Positions 17,194 to 27,549 of a stretch of DNA of 64,000 bases are shown piece after piece. The notes beneath the pieces were generated by a model, which ran no database searches, had not been told where the DNA came from, and saw nothing but the letters and a program-made list of their open reading frames with translations. Each line of letters opens with the position of its first letter. The stretch's first letter is position 1. A program made the position numbers and the translations under genes. The DNA comes from Bacteroidetes bacterium 47-18 (GTDB taxonomy: Bacteria > Bacteroidota > Bacteroidia > Chitinophagales > Chitinophagaceae): contig MKSF01000009.1 of NCBI GenBank assembly GCA_001897155.1, positions 55,424 to 119,423 of the forward strand, written 5' to 3'.

Positions 17194-20049
17194 TTACTTT
17201 TTATAATCCCGGGGATAAAGGACACCCATAAAGATATTCGAGCTGACGCCCCCCAACAGGAGGTTGGCGGTCGCCTTAATGTCATTGACCGTGATCTTGG
17301 CCAATACATCCGGGAAATCCAGGAAGCGCTCCTTGTCATGTTCCCAACGGTTGATATTCAAAATCCTCCTGCTCCAATCGTAGTTAGATTCCAGCGAGGT
17401 CCGGTATGATTCCATATAGTTGGCCACCACCTTGTCCAGGTCCTTCCGGGTGATGCCTTCCTTCCGCAGCTTGGTCAGCTCTGCCTGTACCGTGTACAGG
17501 ATCGTATCCACATTGGCAGGGCCGCAGGGCAGCTGCAGCAGGATCTGGTAGTTCTGGTAAGGCACTTTTTCTATATTGATGGAGAACCCGCCGCCATAAA
17601 TGACGCCCAGCTTTTCGCGCACTTCCTCCATGATTTTAAAATTCAGTATCTCTGTCAGCATGCTCGCCTTGAGCTGCAGGTCCTGGCTGTAGTCGATCTT
17701 GCCGTGTATGATCTGCAGGATGACCGCTTTATCTTCCACACCGGCGTGGTATTCCAGTTCGTTAAATCCCTGTACGGGCCTTACGCCGTTATCCACCCAC
17801 ATTGTTTGCTCACCGGAAGCCGGCAGGGAGCCCAGGTACAGCAGCATATATTTTTCAAAGACGCTTTTGTCTATATTGCCTGTAAATACATAAAAGAAGT
17901 CGGCCGCGGCATTTTTAAAAGAGGCTTCATAGATCGCATATATCTTATCAAGGTCCATTTTATGAAGCATCTGCTCATTGGGCACAATGATCGGCGCCAG
18001 CCTGCTGTTATTATAGAATGCCCTGACCAGCGTATCCATAAAGGCAGTTTCCGGGTCTTTGTCCAGGATGGCCAGCTGTTTTTTGAACGTATTGACAAAG
18101 CTTTCGAATTGCTGCCTGTCCTTCCTCAGGGCAGTAAGCTTCAGGTGCAGCAACTGCATCATCGTTTCCAGGTCCTGGACCGTAGCACTACCATGCACCT
18201 GGTTGCTGACAGCATCCATTTTCAGGGCAACGCTAGCGTTTTTACCGGCCATATAAGTGCCCAGCTCCGATGGTGTGAAATCGCCATATCCCAACTGGTC
18301 CAGCAACAGGCTGGCAAAGAAAGCGCTCTCACGGGACGGATCCGCTTCGGTATTGTACCGGCTGGTGCCGCCGTAATTGTCGGCTGTGAGGATGATCTCG
18401 TCATTTTTATAGCGGGTGGATTTCAAGGCCACCTTAACGCCGTTGGCCAGCTCATAGTAGGTCACATCCAGCTCCTTATCATACGTCTCTTTTGTAATGC
18501 TCCCCTTCTGCAGCTCCAGCATACCGACATTTACCAGCGCTTCCTTCGTCTCCCTGGCAACATAGGGCGTCACTTCCTTTTTAAGCACTTCCTGGATCAG
18601 CCTGACCGTTTCCTTTTCGGAAAGCAGGGGCATTTGCTTTGAATCCGGACCCGTCATCACCGCCAGGAAAGTACGCTGGATATCCATCCATTGACGAATT
18701 TCCTTATTCACTTCCGCTACGGATATGTTCGGGAGCATCTGGTTGTAATACCCGAACCGCAGCTCCTGCCCTTCAACAGGCGTCTGGTTCAGGAAATGGC
18801 TGATATACAGGCTGACCAGCGTACCGGACGCGGTAGCGTCCTTTTCCTTCAACTGGTTCTGCACAGCGGCCAGCATCATTTTCTTACCTGTTTCCAGCTC
18901 TTCCGGGGTGATGCCGAACCTGTACATCCTGCTGACCTCCGTCAATACGGCAGTGATGGCGCTTTTCATATCATCCGCAGGCGTAATATCCACTATCAGT
19001 CCTTCATAGCCTCTTATATAGTCGTCTATGTCCACATCACCGGCTGCAAAAGGCGGCTTAGGCTGCTCTTTGAGCTCTGCCAGCCTCCTGTTCAGCGCAT
19101 TGATGAACAGTCCTTTGATAATATTGCTCCTGTAGGTCTGTATGGATAAAGGCCTGTCTGTCTGGTGGGGGGAGAAGTACACCGTGGTATTGTAGCCGGT
19201 AGCCTCCACATCCGTCAGCACCATGGCCTCATTTTTTTCATAGGGCGGCAACGTCACAGCCATGCGGGGCTGCGGGTTTGCGGGATTTTCCAACTGTCCG
19301 AAGTATTTCTTTATCAGCGCCTCCGCTTCCTCCACCGTAATATCTCCCACCGCTATCACGGCCATCAGGTCCGGCCGGTACCAGGTCTTGTAAAATGAAC
19401 GGAACTCACTGTACGGCGCTTCCGAGATGACCTTATCCAGGCCGATAGGAAGGCGGTCGGCATACAGGGTATGATTGAACAGCTTAGGGAGGTATTGCTC
19501 ATACATCCGCCTGTCCGAGCTTTTGCTCAGGCGGCTTTCTTCCAGCACGATGCCTCTTTCAGCATCAATGTCCTCATCCGTCAGCAGGGCGTCGCCCGCC
19601 CACTCTTTCAGTATCTTAAAGCCTTCTCCCACGTTCGCCCGGTTCTCCGTAGGGACCGGCAGGATATAGACCGTCTCATCAAAAGACGTGTAGGCATTGA
19701 GGTCCGCGCCAAACGCGATGCCCATGGATTCCAGGCGGTCCACCAGGGTATTTTTAGGATAGCTGCGGGTGCCGTTGAACAGCATATGCTCCGTAAAGTG
19801 GGCTATGCCCCTTTGAGTCTCGGTCTCCTGCAGGGAGCCCGCATTGACCACCAGCCTCAGCTCCAGCTTTTTGGAAGGCTTTGCGTTAGGGTGAATGTAA
19901 TATTTCAGGCCGTTGTCCAGTGTGCCGATATGCACATCATTCGTGATACCTACCTCCTGCGCGCGCAACGGCATAGCAGTTAACAGCGCAAGCATTGCCA
20001 GGAGGCAGACCGACCATTGCATTATCCGGTTCGTTATCAATATACGCAT
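17194..20049 (-). CDS. M16 family zinc metallopeptidase (pitrilysin-like), exported
   Basis: 951 residues. An N-terminal signal sequence ends in PLRAQE. The inverted zinc motif HxxEH is H84-F-T-E87-H88, and the third ligand glutamate is expected in RGIVLEESR. The protein has the full four-domain M16 length with an inactive C-terminal half, as in pitrilysin-type enzymes that clear peptides in the periplasm. An internal ATG at codon 10 is an alternative start that still keeps the signal peptide. It follows recG at a distance of 23 bases and ends in a strong terminator. Confidence 0.92.
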   Translation of the reverse strand: MRILITNRIMQWSVCLLAMLALLTAMPLRAQEVGITNDVHIGTLDNGLKYYIHPNAKPSKKLELRLVVNAGSLQETETQRGIAHFTEHMLFNGTRSYPKNTLVDRLESMGIAFGADLNAYTSFDETVYILPVPTENRANVGEGFKILKEWAGDALLTDEDIDAERGIVLEESRLSKSSDRRMYEQYLPKLFNHTLYADRLPIGLDKVISEAPYSEFRSFYKTWYRPDLMAVIAVGDITVEEAEALIKKYFGQLENPANPQPRMAVTLPPYEKNEAMVLTDVEATGYNTTVYFSPHQTDRPLSIQTYRSNIIKGLFINALNRRLAELKEQPKPPFAAGDVDIDDYIRGYEGLIVDITPADDMKSAITAVLTEVSRMYRFGITPEELETGKKMMLAAVQNQLKEKDATASGTLVSLYISHFLNQTPVEGQELRFGYYNQMLPNISVAEVNKEIRQWMDIQRTFLAVMTGPDSKQMPLLSEKETVRLIQEVLKKEVTPYVARETKEALVNVGMLELQKGSITKETYDKELDVTYYELANGVKVALKSTRYKNDEIILTADNYGGTSRYNTEADPSRESAFFASLLLDQLGYGDFTPSELGTYMAGKNASVALKMDAVSNQVHGSATVQDLETMMQLLHLKLTALRKDRQQFESFVNTFKKQLAILDKDPETAFMDTLVRAFYNNSRLAPIIVPNEQMLHKMDLDKIYAIYEASFKNAAADFFYVFTGNIDKSVFEKYMLLYLGSLPASGEQTMWVDNGVRPVQGFNELEYHAGVEDKAVILQIIHGKIDYSQDLQLKASMLTEILNFKIMEEVREKLGVIYGGGFSINIEKVPYQNYQILLQLPCGPANVDTILYTVQAELTKLRKEGITRKDLDKVVANYMESYRTSLESNYDWSRRILNINRWEHDKERFLDFPDVLAKITVNDIKATANLLLGGVSSNIFMGVLYPRDYKK

Positions 20050-20072
20050 TATGTATTTTTTGTTTTTTTGAT

Positions 20073-22172
20073 TTAACTTATTTTATTCCAGTGCGTGGAC
20101 TGTCGCATATTCATTTGCGACAAGCAGTGCCTGATCACCATATGCTCCGCCTTTACCAGGTTGGGATCTTCATCCAGTATGCTCATAGCCTCCGCCCTTG
20201 TTTCCTCCACAATGTCCGTATCGTTCACAATGTCCGCGATCTTAAATTCCATAGCCCCGCTCTGCCGGGTACCGTAAAGATCACCGGGGCCTCTCATTTT
20301 CAGGTCTTCCTCCGCTATCACAAAGCCGTCATTGGTCTGCACCATGATGGTCATACGCTGCCGGGCCTCCCTGGAAAGCTCATTGCCGGTCAACAGTACG
20401 CAGTAGCTTTTTTCACTCCCTCTCCCTACACGGCCTCTCAACTGGTGAAGCTGCGATAGCCCGAATTTTTCAGCGCTTTCAATGACCATTACACTGGCAT
20501 TGGGCACATTGACCCCCACTTCTATGACCGTGGTAGCCACCATAATATGCGCCTGGCCGCTTACAAAGCGCTGCATATTGTTCTCTTTTTCTTCCGGGGC
20601 CATTTTGCCATGCACCATCGCGATATTGTAGTTGGGATGGGGAAACCATGTTTTGACCTGCTCATATCCTGCCATCAGGCTTTCATATTCCAGCTTCTCG
20701 CTCTCATCTATCAGCGGGTAGACGATGTAGATCTGCCGGCCTTTGGCTATTTCTTCCCTGAGGAACTGCATCACCTGCGGACGGAAGCTCTCATTCCTGT
20801 GAATGGTCGTGATGGGCTTCCTTCCCGGCGGCAATTCATCTATCACGGAGACTTCCAGGTCACCATAGACGGTCATAGCCAGCGTACGCGGAATAGGTGT
20901 AGCCGTCATAACAAGTATATGCGGCGGCAGCTCGTTCTTTTTCCAGAGCCGGGCGCGCTGCCCCACACCAAAACGGTGCTGCTCATCTATCACCGCCAGC
21001 CCCAGGTTCTTAAACTGCACGGTCTCCTCTATCAGCGCATGGGTACCGATAAGAATATGGATCAATCCTTCCTGCAAGTATTGGAGGATCTGCTTCCTTT
21101 CTTTGGCCTTCGTGGTACCTGTCAGTATGCAGACATTAATGTCCAGCGGCGCGGCCAGTTGCCTGATGCTTTCATAGTGCTGCTGTGCCAGTATCTCCGT
21201 AGGAGCCATCATACAGGTCTGAAAACCGTTGTCAATAGCCAGGAGCATGCTCATAAAGGCCACCATGGTCTTACCGCTGCCCACATCTCCCTGCACCAGC
21301 CTGTTCATATGCCTGCCGCTCCGGGTATCTGTCCTTATTTCCTTTAGAACGCGTTTCTGGGCATTAGTTAAATCGAAAGGCATATATTTTTCATACATGT
21401 CATTGAAGCAGGTGCCCACTACCGGAAATACGTAGCCGGGCTGGGAATGGTTGAACAGCCTGAGCTGCCCTATCCTGACCTGGGTGTAAAAAAGCTCCTC
21501 CCATTTCATCCTGCGGATGGCCCTGTCGGCGTCTTCCAGCGCCGGGGGATTATGAATATGCCATACTGCCTCCGACCTGTGCTTGAGGCCGTATTTCTGT
21601 AATGTTTTATAGGGAAGGGTCTCCCGGATATCTCCCGGGCCGATACGCTCCAGCACGCTGCTGACCAGCTTGCCGAACGTTTTGTTATTGATGCCTTTTC
21701 CTTTCAGCTTTTCCGTGGAAGGATACAGGGGCTGGATGCTGGACGGAGAAACGGCGGGATCATAGCGCTCGATATCCGGGTGTGAGATCGTGGCCCTGCC
21801 GTTGAAGTAGGAGACCCTGCCGTAAACGGTATATACGCCCGCGGCTTCCAACTGCTTTTTCACCCAGGCCGCTCCCTGGAACCAGACCAGCTCCAGGGAA
21901 CCGGTCTGATCCGTCAGCTCGGCCACCAGCCGTTTTTTGAATTTGGCGCCTTCCTCCCTCACCGCCGTAATGATGCCTCTTACCTGCACATAGTCCAGGC
22001 CGGGCGACAGTGCCGATATGTTCTGAACGGATTTCGCATCTATATAGCGGTGCGGGAAATGCCCGATAAGGTCTTCAAATGTATGAATGCCTAATTCCTG
22101 CGACAATAGTTCCGCTTTCTGGGGACCTACCCCTTTCAGGTATGCAACAGGAGTTTTCAATACATCACTCAT
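20073..22172 (-). CDS. recG: ATP-dependent DNA helicase RecG
   Basis: About 699 residues. An N-terminal wedge/OB domain (about 1-250) is followed by the helicase core with Walker A GDVGSGKTMVA, the RecG-specific DEQH box (VIDEQHRFG), motif III TATPIPRTLA and motif VI QLRGRVGRG. RecG remodels stalled replication forks and branched DNA. The ATG at 22172 is chosen; a GTG four codons upstream is possible. It is likely co-transcribed with the downstream M16 protease gene. A terminator-like hairpin separates it from pyrE. Confidence 0.95.
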   Translation of the reverse strand: MSDVLKTPVAYLKGVGPQKAELLSQELGIHTFEDLIGHFPHRYIDAKSVQNISALSPGLDYVQVRGIITAVREEGAKFKKRLVAELTDQTGSLELVWFQGAAWVKKQLEAAGVYTVYGRVSYFNGRATISHPDIERYDPAVSPSSIQPLYPSTEKLKGKGINNKTFGKLVSSVLERIGPGDIRETLPYKTLQKYGLKHRSEAVWHIHNPPALEDADRAIRRMKWEELFYTQVRIGQLRLFNHSQPGYVFPVVGTCFNDMYEKYMPFDLTNAQKRVLKEIRTDTRSGRHMNRLVQGDVGSGKTMVAFMSMLLAIDNGFQTCMMAPTEILAQQHYESIRQLAAPLDINVCILTGTTKAKERKQILQYLQEGLIHILIGTHALIEETVQFKNLGLAVIDEQHRFGVGQRARLWKKNELPPHILVMTATPIPRTLAMTVYGDLEVSVIDELPPGRKPITTIHRNESFRPQVMQFLREEIAKGRQIYIVYPLIDESEKLEYESLMAGYEQVKTWFPHPNYNIAMVHGKMAPEEKENNMQRFVSGQAHIMVATTVIEVGVNVPNASVMVIESAEKFGLSQLHQLRGRVGRGSEKSYCVLLTGNELSREARQRMTIMVQTNDGFVIAEEDLKMRGPGDLYGTRQSGAMEFKIADIVNDTDIVEETRAEAMSILDEDPNLVKAEHMVIRHCLSQMNMRQSTHWNKIS

Positions 22173-22223
22173 AACAATATCCACAGCGCTGCGACAGCGC
22201 GAAAAACAGAGATTATTACATTA

Positions 22224-22265
22224 AAAAACAAGACAGTAAGGCCATCTTACGATACAATACTGTCT
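22224..22265 (-). terminator. Probable terminator after pyrE
   Basis: An 8-bp stem AGACAGTA/TACTGTCT (22231-22238 and 22258-22265) is followed on the minus strand by TG and then six T. It lies about 50 bases after the pyrE stop codon and before recG. Confidence 0.5.
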
Positions 22266-22316
22266 CCTTCCGGGAGCGCTTCACCACAAAGCACCCCTTA
22301 TAATATTATATGCGGC

Positions 22317-22952
22317 TTAAGCATCCTGCATCCAGGCGGCAGGCTGTGCCCTCCAGGATTCCAGGGTCGCTTTTTTATCTTCCGTGACAGTACCGTTATC
22401 AATCAGCAAGGCGACCAGCGCATTATAGTCGGACAGGGTCACCAGCTTTACGCCGGCAGCTTCAAAGGCGGCTACCGAAGCATCAAAGCCATACGTAAAT
22501 AATGCGCACAGCCCGATGACATCCGCACCTGCGGCACGCAGGGCCTCCACAGCTTCCAGGCTGCTTTTGCCGGTGGATATCAGGTCTTCCACTACTACCA
22601 CCTTCTGCCCGGGCTCGATGATCCCTTCTATCTGGTTGCCCAGCCCGTGGCCTTTCGGCTTGGAGCGAACATAGGTATAGGGCAGCTTGAGGATGTCGGC
22701 CGCCAGCGCGCCATGGGCGATACCGGCAGTAGCCACTCCCGATAAGGCCTCCGCTTCCGGGAAGTGCTCGAGTATGGTATTGGCCAGCTCGCTCTTCACA
22801 TAGTCCCTTACATGAGGAAAGCTTAAGATTTTACGGTTGTCACAGTAAATAGGTGATTTCCAGCCGGAAGTCCAGGTAAAAGGCTGATCCGGATTGAGCT
22901 TTACAGCCTTGATATGTAATAGTTTTTCTGCGAAATAAGTTGCTGTTGTCAT
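22317..22952 (-). CDS. pyrE: Orotate phosphoribosyltransferase
   Basis: 211 residues; makes orotidine 5'-phosphate from orotate and PRPP in UMP synthesis. The PRPP-binding motif VVVVEDLISTGKSS and the N-terminal substrate segment FTWTSGWKSPIYCDNR are intact. A TAGCTTTG -7 box (minus strand, 22968-22961) lies so close that the transcript would start only a few bases before the ATG. Not clustered with pyrB/pyrR, which are 24 kb away. It diverges from the FAH-family gene. Confidence 0.96.
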   Translation of the reverse strand: MTTATYFAEKLLHIKAVKLNPDQPFTWTSGWKSPIYCDNRKILSFPHVRDYVKSELANTILEHFPEAEALSGVATAGIAHGALAADILKLPYTYVRSKPKGHGLGNQIEGIIEPGQKVVVVEDLISTGKSSLEAVEALRAAGADVIGLCALFTYGFDASVAAFEAAGVKLVTLSDYNALVALLIDNGTVTEDKKATLESWRAQPAAWMQDA

Positions 22953-23075
22953 ATAGAATGCAAAGCTACAAATTACATTCGGGAATGTATAAACTTATAC
23001 GGCGAATGTTCTGTTTTTTGAAAATAAGCCTTAATTTTACGAGACTAAGCAACCAAATCTTAAATAACTTTAAGA

Positions 23076-23678
23076 ATGAAAATTTTTTGTATCGGCAGAA
23101 ATTACCGGGCTCATATTGATGAGCTTCAAAACAACGTTCCTGCAGAGCCGGTTATTTTTATGAAGCCCAAATCCGCACTGGCACGTCAGAATTTCCCCAT
23201 TAACTATCCTCCGTTTTCGGACAATGTGCATTACGAGGCTGAGGTAGTTCTTAAAATTTCCAAGAACGGTAAAAATATTCCTTTATCCGACACTCATAAT
23301 TATTACCAGGAATGGTCGCTGGGTGTGGATTTTACAGCGCGGGACCTCCAGGACAGCCTGAAAAAGCAGGGACTTCCCTGGGAAAAGGCCAAAGCATTCG
23401 ATAATTCCGCATTTGTCGGTACTTTCCTCCCGGTCAGCCCTGATAAAAAGGCCTCTTTTGAATTTTACGTAAATGATGAACTGAAGCAAAGCGGAAATAC
23501 TGATGATATGCTCTTTGATTTCAGCCATATCATCCATCACATTTCCACGTATTTTTCCTTACAGATCGGTGACCTCATCTTTACGGGCACCCCGCAGGGA
23601 GTAGGTCCCATATTGCCTTTTGACGAGATACGCGGCGTATTGAACGGTGAAGAAGTGTTTTCCAATTATATAAAATAA
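23076..23678 (+). CDS. Fumarylacetoacetate hydrolase (FAH) family protein
   Basis: 200-residue single FAH domain. Metal ligands are visible in YEAEVVLKI (E-x-E) and the Asp of GVDFTARDLQ, and the C-terminal LIFTGTPQGVGP motif is typical. Family members hydrolyse or decarboxylate acylpyruvates and related 2-oxo acids; small ones such as this often act as acylpyruvase or oxaloacetate decarboxylase. The exact substrate is unknown. The SGNH hydrolase gene follows after 8 bases, so they form an operon. Confidence 0.88.
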   Translation: MKIFCIGRNYRAHIDELQNNVPAEPVIFMKPKSALARQNFPINYPPFSDNVHYEAEVVLKISKNGKNIPLSDTHNYYQEWSLGVDFTARDLQDSLKKQGLPWEKAKAFDNSAFVGTFLPVSPDKKASFEFYVNDELKQSGNTDDMLFDFSHIIHHISTYFSLQIGDLIFTGTPQGVGPILPFDEIRGVLNGEEVFSNYIK

Positions 23679-23686
23679 CAGGCGTT

Positions 23687-24307
23687 ATGAATACCTACCT
23701 GGCACTGGGAGATTCCTATACGATAGGAGAAGGCGTGGAGACACACAGCAATTTTCCTCATTTGCTGGTCCGCCATTTAAAGGAACAGTACGAGCTGGAG
23801 TTCAGCGTTCCCGATATCATAGCCACCACCGGGTGGACAACAGGAGAGCTCACGGAAGCGATATCCGGACGGTCTCCCCTGCAGCAGTATGATATGACCA
23901 CCCTGCTCATCGGGGTCAATAACCAATACCGGGGCCAGGATATACGGGTGTTTATAAAGGAGTTCACACAGTTGCTGTATACCGCTATCCTTCATACAAA
24001 AAAAGGAGTAGCGCATGTGTTTGTCATCTCCATACCGGACTGGGGCGTCACACCCTTTGCCCAGGACCGTGACCGCAGCCAGATAGCGCAGGAGATAGCC
24101 GCCTATAATAAGCTGAAACGTTCTGTCACCATTATGAACAAGTGCCATTTCATTGATATTACGCCGGAAAGCATCCAAAACGGCACCGACCCGTCTTACC
24201 TGGTTGCAGACGCGCTGCATTACAGTGAAAAAGCATACCAGAACTGGGTAAAGATCATAGCGCCGGTAGTAGCCAGGGCATTCAAAAGCCCGTCTTCCAA
24301 AGCCTAA
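23687..24307 (+). CDS. SGNH/GDSL hydrolase
   Basis: 206 residues with block I LALGDSYTIGEG (nucleophile S10), block III IGVNNQYRG (the oxyanion Asn) and block V DALHYS with the Asp-x-x-His pair. No signal peptide, so it is probably a cytoplasmic esterase or acyl hydrolase. Co-transcribed with the FAH-family gene. It converges on pabB with only 4 bases between the stops. Confidence 0.9.
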   Translation: MNTYLALGDSYTIGEGVETHSNFPHLLVRHLKEQYELEFSVPDIIATTGWTTGELTEAISGRSPLQQYDMTTLLIGVNNQYRGQDIRVFIKEFTQLLYTAILHTKKGVAHVFVISIPDWGVTPFAQDRDRSQIAQEIAAYNKLKRSVTIMNKCHFIDITPESIQNGTDPSYLVADALHYSEKAYQNWVKIIAPVVARAFKSPSSKA

Positions 24308-24311
24308 GGGA

Positions 24312-25598
24312 TCAGGAGATTATGCCCATCACCTGCTTCAGACGCAGCGCCTTTAAAGAGGCCTCGTTCCATTCCGCTGCCGCATCACTGTCAATGGTGA
24401 TGGCTCCGCCGGTGTGCAGGCTCAATACAGACTGCTCCCCATCATATACCAGGCTCCTGATCACCACGTTGAAGTCAAAGTCTTCCGAGGGTGTGATGTA
24501 GCCGACCGTACCTGAGAATATGCCCCTTGCGGAACGCTCATATTGCTCGATCAGTTGCATGACGATGTATTTGGGCGCCCCGGTCATACTGCCCATCGGG
24601 AAGGGGATGGTTATGATATCCCGGAGCGTGCTGCCCGGCAGCAGGCGTCCCTGAACAGTAGATATCAGGTGATGCAGTGAGGAGAAGGTATAGACGCCGA
24701 ACAGCTCCGGCACTTCAATGCTGCCGGTTTCACAGATCCGGGCCAGATCGTTCCGTACCAAGTCCGTGATCATCACGTTTTCAGCGCGTTCCTTGATACT
24801 ATGGTACAGGCTATCCCGCTGCTGCTCATCTTCCAGGGGATCAGCGCTTTTGCGGGTGGTGCCTTTTATCGGCTGGGACAGGACCGTCGCTCCTTCCTTA
24901 TACAGGTACCGTTCCGGGCTGGTTGATAATAAGAACCGCTCTCCATACCGGCAAAAGGCCGCGAACGGCGCCGGGTTCTGCCCGTTCAGCGTGTCAAACA
25001 GCTCGTAAGGGCGGATGGACCGTACTGTTACCCGGTGACCGTTGCATAGGTTAATCTCATAGCAATCCCCTTCCGTAATGTGCTGCCGCAGCTGCCCGAC
25101 AGTATCCATATAGCTACTGCTGTCAAAGTCTGACACCCAGGTAGCTTCATCCACCTGTATGCTGCCCGACACATCCGCAGGAACCACAGTAGCCAGTATA
25201 GCCTGCAAGACCACGGCGGGATCTTCCGTAACAGCGGCTACCTGCAGCGTAGCGGACCCGAACGGGATGCTGATCACCACATCAGGGACATAAAAGGACG
25301 TCGCGGGAAAGTCCGCAAGTATCCTATGGCGCGAATGCAGGCGGGGAAATATGGTATTCTTAAAATCATAACCGATATGCCCGAAAAGCCAATCCCCCTT
25401 TACGGCATCTATCTCCTCTACGGCTACTTCACGGCGAACGCCGGCCCCGGCCAGCAGCTCGAACCTGTTGGGAGCGTTCCGGTAAGCATTATTGTCCAAA
25501 TATATAAAAGTGCTGTAAGCCTTAAGCCAGTACAGCACTTTTCTTTTTATAATCTTCAGTTCTTCCGGGTGGAATGTTATTTCTTCAATTTTTCTCAA
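24312..25598 (-). CDS. pabB: Aminodeoxychorismate synthase component I (PabB-like)
   Basis: 428-residue chorismate-binding enzyme; converts chorismate and ammonia to 4-amino-4-deoxychorismate for folate. The C-terminal chorismate-binding domain has PIKGTT, whose lysine is the PabB nucleophile and separates PabB from anthranilate synthase TrpE, then DLVRNDLARI and MGSMTGAPK. The N-terminal half is divergent. No glutamine amidotransferase (PabA) or lyase (PabC) gene is adjacent. It lies upstream of nothing obvious and 19 bases downstream of the acidic-protein gene, probably in one transcript. Confidence 0.85.
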   Translation of the reverse strand: MRKIEEITFHPEELKIIKRKVLYWLKAYSTFIYLDNNAYRNAPNRFELLAGAGVRREVAVEEIDAVKGDWLFGHIGYDFKNTIFPRLHSRHRILADFPATSFYVPDVVISIPFGSATLQVAAVTEDPAVVLQAILATVVPADVSGSIQVDEATWVSDFDSSSYMDTVGQLRQHITEGDCYEINLCNGHRVTVRSIRPYELFDTLNGQNPAPFAAFCRYGERFLLSTSPERYLYKEGATVLSQPIKGTTRKSADPLEDEQQRDSLYHSIKERAENVMITDLVRNDLARICETGSIEVPELFGVYTFSSLHHLISTVQGRLLPGSTLRDIITIPFPMGSMTGAPKYIVMQLIEQYERSARGIFSGTVGYITPSEDFDFNVVIRSLVYDGEQSVLSLHTGGAITIDSDAAAEWNEASLKALRLKQVMGIIS

Positions 25599-25617
25599 TT
25601 CCGGTAATAGCTATAAT

Positions 25618-26046
25618 TTAAAAATCATCATCATCAAATTCATCATTAAAAATATCTAAGTTTCCAAAGTCATCGTCAAAATCATCCTCATCCTTTTTCT
25701 TACCTGCAGCTTTTCCTTTTTTGGACTTTGGCATATCAAACTCTTCGAAATCCGGATCGGTCTCAAAATCAAAATCATCACCAAAATCATCTTTTCCAAA
25801 ATCGTCATCATCGTCCTCAAAATCATCAAAATCCTCATCATCCTCTTCCTCATCGTCCTCGTCTTCATCCTTTGCTTTCTTGGAAGCCTTTTTAGGAGCA
25901 GCTTTCTTGGCCGCTTCAATCTGCATGGAAGATAACAGTTCCGTCAGCTCCTGATCAATAGCATCACCTTCTGTCTGTTTCTCTTCTGTAACAACCTCTT
26001 CAGGAACGGTTAAAAGGTCTTCTGGTTGTGCTGCAATGTTGTTCAT
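25618..26046 (-). CDS. Extremely acidic low-complexity protein, unknown
   Basis: 142 residues. The first 50 are ordinary and rich in Glu and Thr, then comes a Lys/Ala patch (EAAKKAAPKKASKKAK) and then about 85 residues of mostly Asp, Glu and Phe (DDDFGKDDFGDDFDF type) broken by Lys-rich patches. It has no signal peptide. A TAGGTTTG -7 box (minus strand 26097-26090) lies about 37 bases upstream of the expected start region. The regular Phe spacing in the acidic tract argues that it is not random. Possible roles such as a nucleic-acid-mimicking or chaperone-like tail are guesses. Confidence 0.7.
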   Translation of the reverse strand: MNNIAAQPEDLLTVPEEVVTEEKQTEGDAIDQELTELLSSMQIEAAKKAAPKKASKKAKDEDEDDEEEDDEDFDDFEDDDDDFGKDDFGDDFDFETDPDFEEFDMPKSKKGKAAGKKKDEDDFDDDFGNLDIFNDEFDDDDF

Positions 26047-26147
26047 ATAGTTTGAATTCTATTAAGGGTTATATTAATTGATAGTTGTACAAACCTAATT
26101 AGGATACGAATTTAAATAAGCTTGGATTTATTAAAAAATTATTTTTA

Positions 26148-27473
<1,326 letters not shown>

Positions 27474-27549
27474 CTATTTTTTTTTAGAAAAAGTCCTTCT
27501 TACCCGCCACGGCACCCGCAAAACCGCTCCTTCAGCGCTCCTGCCGCGG

